This document shows positions 28,196-41,269 of a stretch of 64,000 bases of DNA, in pieces. Each line of letters opens with the position of its first letter. The first letter of the stretch is position 1. The notes below the pieces were generated by a model. The model did no database searches. It saw nothing but the letters and a program-made list of their open reading frames with translations, and had not been told where the DNA came from. A program made the translations under genes and the position numbers. The DNA is from Cymbidium sinense (taxonomy: Eukaryota; Streptophyta; Magnoliopsida; Asparagales; Orchidaceae), in assembly GCA_021442155.1 (NCBI GenBank), contig CM038228.1, forward strand, positions 85,204,114-85,268,113, given 5' to 3'.

Positions 28196-28921
28196 TGACC
28201 CTTAAAATTCCACTAGTCGAACCACGAATATTGACGTAGAAATCGATGAATCAAGTAGCAGAGATCAGCGTTTATTATCAATCGACTCTTAAATATGGAG
28301 TGTTTATAGTCAAATCGAGCGTCTTGACGAGATCATAATTCCGACATCATTTGAGCATTTAAATATAAATACATCATATGATCAAGGGGATCATTTTAAG
28401 CCGTCCGATGAAGTGGAGTGGTACGGGTTTTGCATGTATTCTGAGGCGCCGGTCCTCCATCTATAAATAGCCTCATTCCTCATATGAGGGAGCCAGAGGA
28501 GAGAGCCCTAAAGCTTGAAGATCCTCCAAGCACTGTCGTGCCACCACTCGGTCGCAACCATTGCCGCCGGGCCCCGATCCTGCCGTCGTCAACCTCTGGT
28601 CTCCATCATGTGACCTTCATCGTCGGTCGATGTCCCCATTTGTTCCATCATGTACACCACTTGTTATTGTTACCTAGCATTGACTACTAGTCTTTGTTCC
28701 TTTCTCTATTACGTAATCCCGTTATCCGGAAGATTTTGTACTCTGAAACAAATACATAGTGGAAGTTTTTTACTGGGCTAGGCCAGTGGTTTTCTTCTTT
28801 TTTGAGATTTTTCACATAAAATTCTAGAGTTTTCTTGTTCACTCTTTAAATACATTATTGTGTCTTTGGATTTCCCAAGGCTAGGTGTAAACTTTACTCT
28901 ACCGTAACTGGTTTTCTAGCA
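28196..28921 (+). repeat. 5' LTR
   Basis: It pairs with 37094-37805. Shared landmarks are tattatcaatcgactcttaa, acatcatatgatcaagggga, tacgggttttgcatgtattc and tttgtactctgaaacaaata. Confidence 0.85.
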
Positions 28922-28931
28922 CAAAATAGTT

Positions 28932-28950
28932 TGGCGCCATCTGTGGGAAA
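28932..28950 (+). other. Primer-binding-site-like sequence
   Basis: TGGCGCCATCTGTGGGAAA ten bases inside the LTR end. This form is the usual primer-binding segment of Tat/Athila-type plant elements. Confidence 0.7.
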
Positions 28951-29339
28951 CTAATTCTCATTATTTCATCTTATATGACAATCAAGTTCCCCAACAAGAT
29001 CAAAACTACCATCGAGGCGGAGCATTTCAAGCTTTTAAGAAGCGCAAGCGAATAATGAAGATTCATTAAACTTCATTCCTTCAAATTTTGTCGGAAACTG
29101 AAGGGCAACTCTTAATCTCAGAAGATCACCCATGTTAAGTATCTAATCGATTACTATCCTAAGACACAAGTCAAAGTTAGAGGATATTTCAACATTGAGA
29201 AGAAATATAGCTTTGTAAATTATGATTTTCCAATCATACTCATGGAAAAATATGACCAAGGTTAAGGAGCAACTTTGGCTACAACCACAAACGGATGTTT
29301 TGATTCGACCTCTTCCATACATGTTAACATCATTGAGCA

Positions 29340-30120
29340 AAGTCTCTTACAAATAACCTAGGATAGGTCAAAAGGTTCTTGGTGGACTTCCCACGACCTA
29401 TTCCATACAGGTTAACGTCGTCGGGTAACACCCTGATAAAATAATCTCGGATAGGTCAAAAATCCTTAGCAAATTTAATTTGGCCTCTTTAACAGTTAAC
29501 GTTCGGTAACACTGACAAACAACCGGATGGGTCAAAATCCCATTCAATTCAACCTCTTCCACATAGATGTCATGGGTAACACCCACGACAAACAATCTCG
29601 GATAGGTCAAAAATTCTCAGCGGATTCAATTCAACCTCTTCCATACAAGTTAACGTCATCGGGTAACGCTCTGACAAATAACCTTGGATAGGTCAAAAAT
29701 CCTCAGCGGATTCAATTCAACATATTCCATCCATGTTAAGGTCATCGAGTAACACTCTGACAAACAACCTCGAATAGGTCAAAAAATTTCAACAAATTCA
29801 ATTCGACCTCTTCCATACAGGTTAACATCATCGAGTCACACTCTGACAAACAACCTCGGATAGGTCAAAAATCCTCAGCGGATTCAATCCAACCTCTTTC
29901 ATACAGGTAAACGTCATCGGGTAACACTCTGACAAACAATATCGGATGGGTCAAAAATCCTCAGCGAATTCAATTCAACCTTCTTCCATCGGGTTAGCGT
30001 CGCCGGGTACCGACAAACAACCTCGGATGGGTCAAAATCTCGGATTCAATTCAACCTCTTCCATACAGGTTAACGTCATCGAGTTACACTCTCACAAATA
30101 ACCTCGGATAGGTCAAAGAT
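29340..30120 (+). repeat. Tandem array, about ten units of about 87 bp, inside the LTR element
   Basis: The motif cggataggtcaaaaatcc recurs near 29363, 29451, 29527, 29601, 29687, 29774, 29861, 29946, 30027 and 30108, each followed by a ttcaattcaacctcttcc and a gttaacgtcatcgggtaaca segment. Spacings of 74-88 bp reflect small deletions from an 87-bp unit. Confidence 0.9.
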
Positions 30121-30600
30121 CCCCGTCGGCCGCCAACCACTGTCGCCGGTCACCGCCACCGACCATCGCCGATAATCTTCGCCGGTCACCACCATCGTCA
30201 CGGTCATCCCCGCATTACCGGCGCCGGTGCCGTCATTACCGTGATTCTCACCGCCCCGTCGACCACCATACTTGTTGTCGATCAGCCCCGTCGATCGCGA
30301 TCACCGGCTACCATCGTCCGCGGCGGCCGACCATCACCGCAGAAAATCTCAATCACCATATGTCCCGGTCGTCGCATTCGGCGTCGATTATTCACCGTCA
30401 TTACAGCCAGTTACGCTGCCGACCACCCACTGGTAGCCAATACCGTCGGCGGTCGCGCCGCCATGTCGGCAATCTCGTTGGTCACCACCGACGCGCCCGG
30501 CTCTCTCGCGGTCACCACCCGTCATCATGCGCCGTGGCCATTTCGTCGCTGCGGTCATCCAGCCGATTCTTGTCATCCGTGCGATCATCACCTCAAACCG
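30121..30600 (+). repeat. GC-rich low-complexity region (gccggtcaccgccacc-like)
   Basis: Degenerate gccggtcacc / accatcgccg words fill this stretch and open long chance frames on both strands. It sits between two tandem arrays inside the LTR element, and its composition is unlike the surrounding AT-rich DNA. I see no domain in any frame. Confidence 0.7.
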
Positions 30601-30604
30601 TGTC

Positions 30605-30900
30605 CGCGAGGTTAGTTGACACCTCTTTCGAGGAAAGCGGAGCTTGTTGGAACTACGGTCTTGATCGCCTCCGAACCTTCGGTCCGAGGTTAGTTCGCCT
30701 CTTTCGAGGGAAAAGCGGAATTATCGGTATGAATTGGGCCTTGATCGCCTCAAACCGGTCGGTCGATGAGGTTAGTTGACATCTCTTCGAGGAAAACCGG
30801 AGTCTTGTCGTATGAACTGGTCTTGATCACCTCCTAACCTCGGTCGACGAGGTCGATTAACATCTCTTTCGAGGAAATTAGAACTTCTATGGCCTGAACG
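30605..30900 (+). repeat. Second tandem array, about four units of about 82 bp
   Basis: Units start near 30610, 30692, 30770 and 30856 with gaggttagttgacacctctt-like sequence, followed by tcgaggaaagcgga and cttgatcgcctc. They are more diverged than the 87-bp array. Confidence 0.75.
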
Positions 30901-31315
30901 CTCGACAACCTTCTCTCAAGAAGAGAAGGTGCCTTTTCCTTTGGCCTGGGGTTTTATAGACCCTTTTAGGGGCAAAAGCTATCAAAGCGCCGCCAGGTGA
31001 AAGCGGCCAAAAGCGGACATTTTCGCGTGGCACCGCATCGCCCGTAATTATCGCATCACTTCGTCGCGTGTGGTCACTCGACAGCTCGACCCGCCGTCAG
31101 CCGTTCCGGCGCAACAGCCCGCTCCGTAGTTTCGACCTGCGACTCGCGGCCACTTCGACCCGCGTATACCAGCTCTCCAGATCGTCGACCCATTCGGCCG
31201 CGTCAAACCGTCGTAATCGCCCGTGTACTATCGGCCCATTCCACGATCCCTCAGTTCGATATTGTCAAAATGTCGCCCGTCGACCTTTCCATAACCGTCG
31301 GTCTATTCTAACTAA

Positions 31316-34300
31316 GGGTGCAGCAGGTTAAGCTACTGTGGCTGAGCTCGACTTGAAATTGCTCATTTCTTGTTTTGATCGAGCTCGAGCTCAGGTAGGC
31401 TTGATACATTAAACGAGCTCGAGTTAGCGGAAGCTTGGTTCTGTGTTCATCGAGCTCGGGATATGAGAATATTAACCGGAGACTTGAGCGACCGTTTCGC
31501 ATTCTAGTATTCTACTCTAACTTATATCTGTCGCTCTCTGCCGAGTGCCGAGTGTCGACTTTGCCCTAATTCCACAAGCTTCTTCGCCTCGTCTCTCTTG
31601 TCTCATCGCCTTGCCGCTTCGGCGCTCCAGTCTCGACTCTCTCCTTTCTCTCCTACCACTCTGCAGCCTCTGCTTTTCAGGTTCTCAATTTGAGTTCCCT
31701 CATCTTCCTGGCTTCAAATTTTTTCTCACTCGATAGCAAGATCGACTTGATCTTGGTTGGTGAGTTCATTTTCTTTATGCTCACATCGGTATTTCGATTT
31801 GATGATGCCGATTAGGTGTGTGAAGCCATTCGAAATTAGGTTTTGCTGTTCTTTGGTTTTGATGTTCGGTTGTGAATCAACTTGTGATGTTCTTTTGGAT
31901 TATGTGTTTAATGAGTAATGGCTATGTTCAGTTGTGTAACTTGTGTTGATTATTCTCAGTTGTTTAGGATTTAGTAACTTTGATTCAATGTGCAGCTTAT
32001 CCTCTGTTGTTTATGGTTTTTCTGATGGTTTATGGTTTAATTATTGTTTGGCTGGGTTGTTGGATGATGGTAAATATGTGTGAACTTTGATTTTGTGCAA
32101 GAAATAGTTATTAAGTAGTTTTATCATTTATGGTCATTATCTCGGTTCTTCCAACTATTTTAGGTAGGATTTGTGATGGACTTCAGTCACTTAAAATTAG
32201 ATGTTCTTTGATTTTTGATGTTCAGTTGTGAATCAACTTGTGATGTTCTTTTGGATTAGAGTTTAGTGAGTAATGGCTATGTTCAGTTGTATAACTTGTG
32301 TTAATTATTTGGATTTGATGATGTAACTTGTAATTCTTTGTTGTTCAACAACGAAATCAATTTTGTTTAGGGTTGATAACTTGGTTAATGTGCAACTTAA
32401 CCTCTTGTTTATGGTTTTCGATGGTTTATGGTTCAATTGCTGTTCGGCTGGGTTGTTGGATGATGGTATATATGTGTGAACTTTCATATTTGTTGTAAGA
32501 AATATTTGTGATGGACTTCAGTCACCTAAAATTCATTATGACATACTTAGTGCCTTTTTTATTATACATGTTATGTTATGGAGCAGTTCATTATGCTTTT
32601 TATTAATTCATTATGCTTTATAAATCACTATGTATGGTGGCAATGAAATAATTTTCTGTGTTAGTAATTGATTTCTATGTTGCAGTGAATTACAGAATTA
32701 TTGGATAGAAGACAGAGTATTGACTTTTTTATTATTACAAAGTGCAAATATACAATGGGCAATTTGGTATTTTTAAGTTTTTTAATATTTTATAAATCAA
32801 TTATCTTCTTCATTCATTAAGTTGTAATTTATCATTTTTTTGTTTTAGATTTAAAAATGGCAACACCACCACTTGGAGAGGATGTGTTGATGTAATGTAG
32901 CGGTGATAACCCAATTGTGGGTGTCCAAATTGATATTGAGGAACGTAATAGCAATGTAGATGTTAATAATATTGAGGAGGAGAATGAAGTTATTAATGAT
33001 TTGGTTGACAAGGGTGATGATATAGTTGATCTTGAAAATCCAATTGAATTAAGAAAAAGAAAGAAAACATCACGTGTTTGGGAGGAGTTTAAAGAAGTTG
33101 TTCTTCCAGATGGGAAAAAAAAGGGAATGTATTCATTGCAAGAAAAGGATGGCTATAGGTATCGGTGCAACTACACAATTTAAAGGCATTTAAATCGATG
33201 TATGCTAGAGTAACATTAAATCTGATTTCAACCAAAAGATTTTTTGGCTCATTAGAAATAAATCAGGGGATTGACTTGATAACTTTTAAGTTTGATCAAA
33301 CAAAAGTTAGATGGTTGCTCATTATATTCTGATTAATGAAAAATCCTTCTCGATTGTGGAAGAATTTGGATTTAATCTTGTTTTGAAGTCCATGTCACCA
33401 TACTTCTCTAAATTCTCTAGAACAATTGCTCGTGGTGATGTGATGCTAGTATATGAAAAGGAAAAAGAAAATTAAAGCATTCATTGAGTATATAAATAGA
33501 GTGAGTTTTATTCGACATTTGGAAATCAAAGAATTAACGGATATCTTATATGGTCATCACTTTGCACATTATGTAGACACGAAATTGCAAAAAGAGTTCT
33601 TAGTTTTTTACATTTACCACCTCCATATACGGCTTCCGAAATTGTTGACATATTCTAGAAGGCCCTAACTGAGTGGGATATTGAAAATAAAATATTTACC
33701 ATATCAGTTGATAATGCATCAAATAATGATAGGGCTATCAAGTTATTAAATGATGGTTTACGGATAAGGAAAAAATTATTCTTTGCGGGAAGACTATTTC
33801 ATGTATATTGTTGTGCACATATTTTGAATTTAATGGTGAAAGATGGGGTCAAATGTATAAAATTTATTGTTGAGAAAATTTGTGACACGGTTAATTTTAT
33901 CAATGCTTCTTAAGGTAGACTAATAAAATTTGCTGATGTTGTTCAACAGTTACAACTACCAACAAGAAATCTTATCATGGATTGCGCGTTGGAATTCTAC
34001 ATACAATATGCTGGTAGTTGCACTTCAACTAAAAGAAGCTTTCTTTTCATACAGTGAGAGTGAGATTACATATTGTTATTGCCTACAGAAGATGAATGGA
34101 ATAAAATAGAAAAGGTTTGTGATATTCTTGGTTTTTTTAATGAGACAACTAATATCATTTCAAAACAATACCCATCTAATTTATTTCTCTCACAAATTTG
34201 TATAAAAAAAAATCTTGAATGATGGTGCACTATCTTGATGACTTCATCAAGCACATGACTTGCAAAATGAAAGAAAAATTTGAAAATATTAATGCAACCT

Positions 34301-36791
34301 TCTAATGGCATTTGGTGCAATTATGGACCCACGAATGAAATTTATTGTCATTGAGTTTGCTTACCCTATGATCTATGAAGGAGATGAAAGCAATCATAAT
34401 ATTGCATATGTTAGTACTTTCTATATGAATTATATGAAGAATATGTTGAATACCTTGAAGGCCGATACCTAGTGGGACATTTAGAGGTGAAAGTAGCACA
34501 TGAAGTGAGTCAACCCATACTCTTGCATGAAAATATAGTGGTTGGCATGATTTTCGCTTATCTATCGGAAAAAAATTAGAAGGCCCACCAAGTCGATTTG
34601 GATAACTACCTTGAAGATGGGTTAGATAATTCAAGGTCGTAGTTTTGATGTGATTGCTTGGTGGAAAAACATGCATCTTAAATATATACTCTCAAAATGG
34701 CTATTGATATTTTATCTATTCCAATTAGTGTTGCTTTAAATTGACCTTTAGCATGAGAGAGTTGAGTTGTTGATACTTATCAGCTCAAAGCTTGGAGTTG
34801 AAGCTGAAGCTCTCATGTGGGTCTAATTGTTCTCATTCGCTTGAAAGGGAGAATTAAGGTATTTATTTACCTTCCAAACACTTTTTTTAGTATCATTTTT
34901 TTAATGATATTAATATTATACTATATTGAATATTTATTAGGAAGTGGATGAAGATGAAGAGATTGAGTTACCCCTAGGTCCTATAGAGATTGCGTAAAGG
35001 AAAAGTGGATGAATATGAAGAGCTGACTTTACATATTTTTTAAATAGACTTTATGTGGTTTATATTTGACATTTAAATTCTTTATAATTTTCGTACTTGC
35101 AATTCTTTGTTTAGTAGATATTTTAAAATGTTATGATTGTACTAAATACTAATCTATACAAAAGTGATAATTTTTGGAAATATTAGAGGGAAATTGATGA
35201 TGATAGCTATGATGTTATTGATTTTGAAATCAAAAATTTATAAAGTTGCTCATACATTCTTGGATGTGGTAGGCTGCTTTTATTGGTGTATGTAGATACT
35301 AGATATTTCATATTCTTTCTTGGATGTTGGTATTTGCTTTAACATAGTTGCTCATCTCATGTGTCTTTGTAGTACTTTTGAAAATTTTCTAAGCTTGAAT
35401 CAATGCCCTCTAGTTGTCTTCTTTGTCTCAGTTTTTGCCTTATGGTTGGCTGATTATATACTTTATTGGAGTAGATGGAATTGAAGCACTTGTTGAGCAA
35501 GCATTAGTGGACTCTAAATGACTTCTTTGTCTCAGTTTTTGCCTTATGGTGGCTGGATGCTGCCTGCTGTCTACTATTTTTCCTGTAATTATGTTGCTTT
35601 CTTAATTCATATTGATGGTTGGCTGATTATATGCTTTGTTGGAGTATGTGGAATTGAAGCACTTGTTGAGCAAGCATTAATGGACTCTAAATGACTTCTT
35701 TGTCTTGATTTTGGCCTTATGGAGGCTGGCTAATGTCTATTATATCTGTATTTGCTGTTTAGAGGATTTTGTAGCCTTGCTAGATGATGAACTTCGGATG
35801 ATGGGCTACACGGTATCTTTGTGTGATGGCAATGATGTTTCCTCTCTATCTTCTTTTATTTGGTAGCACTATATGTAATTGTAACCCCAAGTTGATCTTA
35901 TATATAATGTTGCTCTTTAAGATGATTATAATTTATAGCGAGCCTTTTCTTAACTTTATCCATTTTATTTTCTCTTATTCTTTATGCTTACTTAATTATG
36001 TCATTCCTTCCATTGGTATGTTGTAGAATATTTTTATGATTGGTTAATTGTCGTTTAAGATGCTTATAATTTTATTTTCTCTTAGTCTATTTTTTTGATT
36101 AAGGTTGGATGCTTTCGTGAGAGTCAGTAGGAACTTTGGATTACTTCTCCATTAAAAATTTCGACATTCGGCGTTATGGATCGATAGAAGATGTTGATTT
36201 TAATTTAATTCCATGTTTTCACTTTTTTTTTTTATAAAATATGAGATTGAATATTTAATTCTGTAAATTATATATGCTCTCTTGTTTTGAGCATTTAATT
36301 TTTCTTTCAATATTTTTGTAATTTTTTGTAATTTCTTTTCATTAGAAAAAAAAATTTATAAAAACTCTTGTAATAAAAAACATTAATTTGTAATAAAACA
36401 GATACATTTTTCTTCATTTAATTTTTTTGTGGTTTACATTTTTTTTGTAATTTAGAATTTCATATATTTGTAATAAAAAAAAATATCTCGATTCAAATTA
36501 ATTCAATAAATATTTTAAAAAAAAATTTTAATTGCTCTTTTAAATTTTTTACTACTCTTTTTTAATGAAATTATCTTGCAGCCTATAAAGCGAGCCAAAA
36601 TCGAAACTACTCAGAGCCAAACTCGAGCTTCTAAATGAGCCCGTAATTGAGTCAAGCTTCGAGCTTAATTTTTACATTGAGTTTGACCTTGGTTTATGTG
36701 CTCTCGAGCTCTCTCGAGCTCGAGCTCACTGGTCTGGTTCAAGTCAAGCTCAGCAATCACGGTTTGAGCTTCAAGTCGGTTGCAGCCTAAT
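31316..36791 (+). mobile_element. hAT transposon, decayed, nested in the LTR element
   Basis: The left end taagggtgcagcaggtt and the inverted right end ttaggctgcaaccgac are imperfect terminal repeats. Both are followed inward by gagctcgagc-rich subterminal sequence, a hAT habit. Flanking octamers attctaac and attcacac match at 6 of 8 positions. The transposase remnant is at 32857-34860. Two non-coding stretches are internally duplicated: 31860-32100 with 32200-32490, and three partial copies within 35400-35740. Confidence 0.75.
32857..34860 (+). pseudogene. hAT transposase, RICESLEEPER-like, with BED zinc finger (broken)
   Basis: The reading starts at ATG 32857 but meets a stop after 12 codons. 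In the same frame an acidic stretch and RKRKKTSRVWEEFKE then VVLPDGKKKG lead into a BED-type finger (about 33040-33210), split by a one-base shift before its last histidine. Further on, in changing frames, come an FTISVDNASNND block, a CCAHILNLMVKDG block (33800-33850), PTEDEWNKIEKVC (about 34085) and LYELYEEYVEYLE (34420-34460), all typical of the plant RICESLEEPER group. Only a trace of the C-terminal dimerisation region remains near 34690-34860. At least six stops or frameshifts make it non-functional. Confidence 0.85.
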
Positions 36792-37093
36792 TCACACTTA
36801 AAAGGCCAGCACCTTCTTGTAAGCGTGCGGCTGCTGGCAATTTCTTGCGGCCGTTCTCGTAATCCAACCCAACCATGCAAGTGCCTTAAATGTCTGGGTC
36901 GTAATTGCAGAATCTTGCCCGCGTGGCCGCACTTTGCAACCTGCATGGTCATAATCTTATGCCCAGTGAAGATATGTTCTCTCAAAATATATGGTTAGGG
37001 CCCGAATTTCATTGAAAGAATCTATTCAAATATTCTTCAAAAATATATTTTTGGATGATTGAGATAATATCATCCAAAATAGGGGAACCGATA

Positions 37094-37805
37094 TGACGAA
37101 AAATTCCAAGTCGAAATGCGAATCTTGGCGGTAGAAACTCGATGCGAATAAAACTAAGCAGATCGGCGTTTTATTATCAATCGACTCTTAAACATAGAGT
37201 GTTTATAAAATGATCGAGCGTCTTAGACGAAGATAATTAAGGCATCATTTGAGCATTCAAATACACAAAATACATCATATGATCAAGGGGATCATTTTGA
37301 GCCATCCGATGAAGTGGGTGTACGGGTTTTGCATGTATTCTGGAGCGTCGATCCCGATCCTATAAATAATTCCTCTATATGAGCGGAAGAGAGGAGAGAG
37401 CCCAAAAGCTTGAAGATCCTTCAAACGATCGTCTTACTCGTGATTGTCAGCGCCGTAATATGTCGGTGAGTCGGCGTGATCCTGCCGGTCGTCAACTTCC
37501 TGGTCTCCATCATGACGACCATTCATCATCTCGATGTCTTCCATTTATTCCTGTCTGTCTTATATTACCAGCGCATTGACTACGTAGTCGTTGTTCTTTT
37601 CAATATACAATTGTAATCAGTTATGGAAATATTTTGTACTCTGAAACAAATACATAGTGGAAGTTTTCTTGGGCGGCAGTGGTTTTCCCCTCTTTTGAGA
37701 TTTCCATGTAAAAGTGCAGAGTTTCTTTTTCTTTAAATACTTGTTATTGTCTTTGGATTTCACTTAAGGCTAAAGTAAACTTTTACTACTTGGTGATTTT
37801 TAGCA
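37094..37805 (+). repeat. 3' LTR
   Basis: It pairs with 28196-28921 but carries many small deletions, several at CG-containing sites. It ends tttttagca. The closing half of the split foldback element follows. Confidence 0.8.
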
Positions 37806-37919
37806 CGCAACATATATATAAATATATAAGAATTGAGTGCTATGTATGAAAGTGCCCCTATATTTTTACCCATACAAAAATAGTCAAACTCTCTTAAAAA
37901 CATAAAATGAGAACCTAAA

Positions 37920-37921
<2 letters not shown>

Positions 37922-37998
<77 letters not shown>
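37922..37998. repeat. (TA)n microsatellite
   Basis: A pure TA run of about 77 bp just beyond the LTR element. Confidence 0.95.
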
Positions 37999-38001
<3 letters not shown>

Positions 38002-38177
38002 CAAATAATGGTATCTTTTGTCACATTAAAAAAGAAACATGATATAAATTAAATTTTTTGTTATGTTTTACTAATTATTATCATTAAGGCTACAAACGAA
38101 ACAAGCTGAGTTGAGCATGTGTGTGTTTGAGTTCAAACTTGTTTATCATTATAGTTGTTTTTCTAAAAAATCATCAT

Positions 38178-39072
38178 GTGAGTGAAAGTTTACGCCAGCT
38201 CGATTAGTCACACAGTAATTAAAATTGAACAAAGAGACACTCAGAAAAGTGGAAAACCTCAAAAGATGGGAAAAAAAGAAAGCCATAAAAAACTTTATGT
38301 ATTTTGAGTGAGTCTCTCTGAAGATTACTGAAATTGCATATGAGGGAGGAAAAATAGCTATGTAACGATCAGTTGTAATGGTTTGTGATGGTGAAGATGT
38401 GGTAACTTCAGGTGGGAATACATTAGTGATGATGGTGGTTGATGATCAGGGGTGTGACTTGGAGGATCTTCAAGCTTGAGCTTCTTCTTCCTCATTGCTT
38501 CCTCTTCTTCCTTGTTTGGATTCTTCCTCTTCTTCCTTGCTGACTCTTCCTCTTCTCCTTCTTCCTCTTCCTTGCTTGGGACTCTTCCGCTTCTTTCCTT
38601 GACACTTATCTTCCTTGTTGGACTCTTTCTTCCTGCTGGACTCTTTCTTCTTTCTTGCTGCTCTTCCTCTTCTTCACTGTTTTGACTCCTCTTCTTCTTC
38701 ACTTCACTTGGCAGCACTCATGTGAGGAATGAAGGCCTATTTATAGATGGAAGGAGGGCATTCAGAAATTAAAGCCCGTATCACTCCCCTCGATCATGGC
38801 TCGGATGATTCCTTTGATCATTTGATGTATTTTGAGCATTTGGATGCCCAAATGAAGTCAGATTATGAGATCTTAGGCTCGTTAGATCCGCTGTCGAGGC
38901 AGCTATTTATAAACACTCCACATTTGAGAGTCTGTTTTGGGATTTAATTGATGTCCCAAAGATTCCAATGATATTTTAAGTCTTCATCGTCGGTTTTGAC
39001 TCAAAATCATATCGCTTTCGACATCAAGATTTGTGCTTTGACTAGTGATATTTTGAGAGTCATATTATCAAT
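38178..39072 (-). mobile_element. Solo-LTR-like sequence of the same LTR family
   Basis: The plus strand reads like the ends of 14642-21022: tgtgagtgaaagtttacgcc at the start, then ggaaaacctcaaaagatggg, then atttatagatggaagg. Later come tcatttgatgtattttgagc and tataaacactccacatttga, which match the reverse of the 28196-28921 LTR. No internal region or partner LTR is present. An acidic/lysine-rich open frame at 38358-38717 (minus) arises from its tcttcctcttcttcc repeats and is probably not a gene. hAT-like gagctcg sequence on both sides (38080-38150, 39065-39480) suggests it landed inside an older hAT copy. Confidence 0.6.
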
Positions 39073-41096
39073 AGTACTCGAGCTCGATTGGAGTTTGTTC
39101 ATGTTCAAATTAGATTATCGAGTCTGTTAACAACCAACTTATTTAATGAAACAAATGAGCTTTAATCAAGCTAGTTCATGAGCAGCTTGATGAGAAATAT
39201 ACATGAACTATATCAATTAAAACACATTAAGCCTTAAAAAAATAAAATTTATACAATATTGTTCACAAACAAGCCTTAATCGAGCAATAATCACGTCATA
39301 ATCGAGCTCCTTAATGAACTTGTTCACGAGCTTTAAACGACATTGATTATGAACATAAATGAACCAAATGACATGCTATTTAGGCTTGTTCATTTAGCAA
39401 TCGAGTATTAACAAAAATGTCCAAGCTCATTTGATTAGTTAATCAGACGATCATGAAAGAGCTCTAATTCGAAGTAGTAGGTTGTTGAACACTCATATAT
39501 ACTAATTGTCATTTAATTTTATTTTAGTAATTCAAAATTTTTGATGAAGTCAGAAAGATGTATAATAAGATGTGACTTTATTAATCTAAAAAAAAAAAGT
39601 CTAACTACAATCATAGCCTCAAGTTTATTGAAAAGATTGATTCTCAATTATAGTAAAAATAAAATAAAATCATTGATTAAAAGACACCAAAATGACTAAA
39701 AAAAAAATCTAATAATATAATTCATCATGTTGTGGTGAATTTATGCACATTGAAATCTTCAATTTCACCTTTATAAAGGCCTTCAAATTAGATGAAATGG
39801 CTAATTTAGAGAAAATAAGGTTGACTCAAATCCATCTTCTCTATGTGTAGTAAGTAGCCAAATAAAGTGAGGTAATTTAATGGTAGCAACCTTAATGCCA
39901 ACCTCTAAGAACCAAATTCATCCTTCCAAATGCTTTTAATGAGTGCATCATTTGATGCCCCGAAGCACTTTGATTATTGTAGATATTAGATAAAAATATT
40001 TAGAATTCTTAATGAAATAATAATCTCGATAAACATATATTTTGCTAATCATTTACAAAAAAAAAAGAAAAAAAAAACATTCTTCTTGAAGAAAAGAACA
40101 TATCCATATGCAATGGACCAAATATTATAAGTGCCATATGATAAATATTTTTAAATTTATTTTCATTAATTAGACTGTAAGAAAAGATTTTGTGTTATGA
40201 TACATTGATACATCATAAAATATATTTAGCATAATGAAGTATGAATTATTGTACATATATACAAATATTTAATATAATGGTCAATGTCTTGTGTGTGTGT
40301 ATCTCAATAATTACATCATGCACATAGTCTTACTTTAAGATCATAAAGACCAACAAAACAATAATACTTGAGCATGGAATTTCTATTACACGATAAATAA
40401 ACAAACATGCAATATTATGAGTCATTTTCACATAACCTCATATAGAACATAAATAGAAGAAATTATTGAAGTATTGTAGTAGCCCCAATTTTTTTGGCCA
40501 AAATATAAGAATTCTTGAATTTATATGATTCTTTGGTAATATCAAACACTTTCATTTATATTGTATATATAAATTGAGTTTGAATCTTTTATGTAATTCT
40601 TGAATCTTTACTTATATTTAATTTTTTTAAAAGTTCGAATTGATCGTTTGCAAAAAAATCTGTCGGCTGATTAGTCAAAATTTTTAACATAAAAGTTATA
40701 GAATTTTTCATTATCTTTCCAACGATACAAAGCACGCTAAAATCCAACCCCTGATAAGCATGATATGGCCAAAAATGGGGGCTGCCACAATATCTTTATT
40801 TTTTGCAACTTCAGAATTCACATATTTGCAAAAACTGCGGCTCACCGGATGAGATTCGTCGAAAGTTATCAACATGAAAGTTGTAGAATTTTTTATTATC
40901 TTTCTAAGGATATCAAGCGTCCGATGAAGCGTGATATAGGGGATCAATTTAATTTTTTAAAAAAAAAAAAATCGGGAGATTGGTGGAGGATAATGCAGGT
41001 AACCGATGTGGCTTCATATTTTAAATGTTTTTAAAGCACTTAGCTAATTAAATTATTAATCAGGTCTATTTTGAAAATTTAGCCTATGAATAAGAC
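39073..41096. other. Intergenic DNA with transposon remnants
   Basis: 39073-39480 has gagctcgattggag / cgagctcc words of hAT type. 40650-40960 contains two related stretches reading aaagttatagaattttt / aaagttgtagaatttttt, a dispersed plant repeat I cannot name. No gene is seen. Confidence 0.45.
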
Positions 41097-41269
41097 ATCA
41101 TAAGTAGGGGTGTAAATAAGTCGAGCTTGAGCGAGTCGACCCCTTGTTCGTGTTCGGCTCGTTTGAAAATTACTTTATTTGTGTTACTTGAGAAATGGCT
41201 CGAAATTTTACTATTAGTGTTCATTTGAATTATTGAAATGCATATAAACTTGAAATGGCAAAATGTAAT

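Larger units (their letters stand above)
28196..37805 (+). mobile_element. Non-autonomous LTR retrotransposon with nested hAT element
   Basis: LTRs lie at 28196-28921 and 37094-37805, with TGGCGCCATCTGTGGGAAA directly inside the first (28932-28950) and a purine-rich tract (aaaataggggaa) just before the second. Between them are tandem arrays and GC-rich low-complexity DNA but no recognisable gag or pol, so it would have depended on proteins from another element. The LTRs are related in sequence, in opposite orientation, to those of 14642-21022. A hAT transposon (31316-36791) was inserted into it later. No convincing 5-bp target duplication was found. Confidence 0.75.

Noticed and set aside
29340..30120. 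CRISPR-like regular spacing
   Set aside because: The units are contiguous tandem repeats without unique spacers, and the genome is a plant's.
30241..30779. Overlapping 124- and 139-codon frames in GC-rich DNA
   Set aside because: The DNA is a degenerate gccggtcacc repeat inside an LTR element. Frames open on both strands and none has a domain.
38358..38717. Lys/Glu-rich open frame resembling a nuclear acidic protein
   Set aside because: It arises from tcttcctc repeats inside a solo-LTR-like sequence and no introns or related gene were seen.
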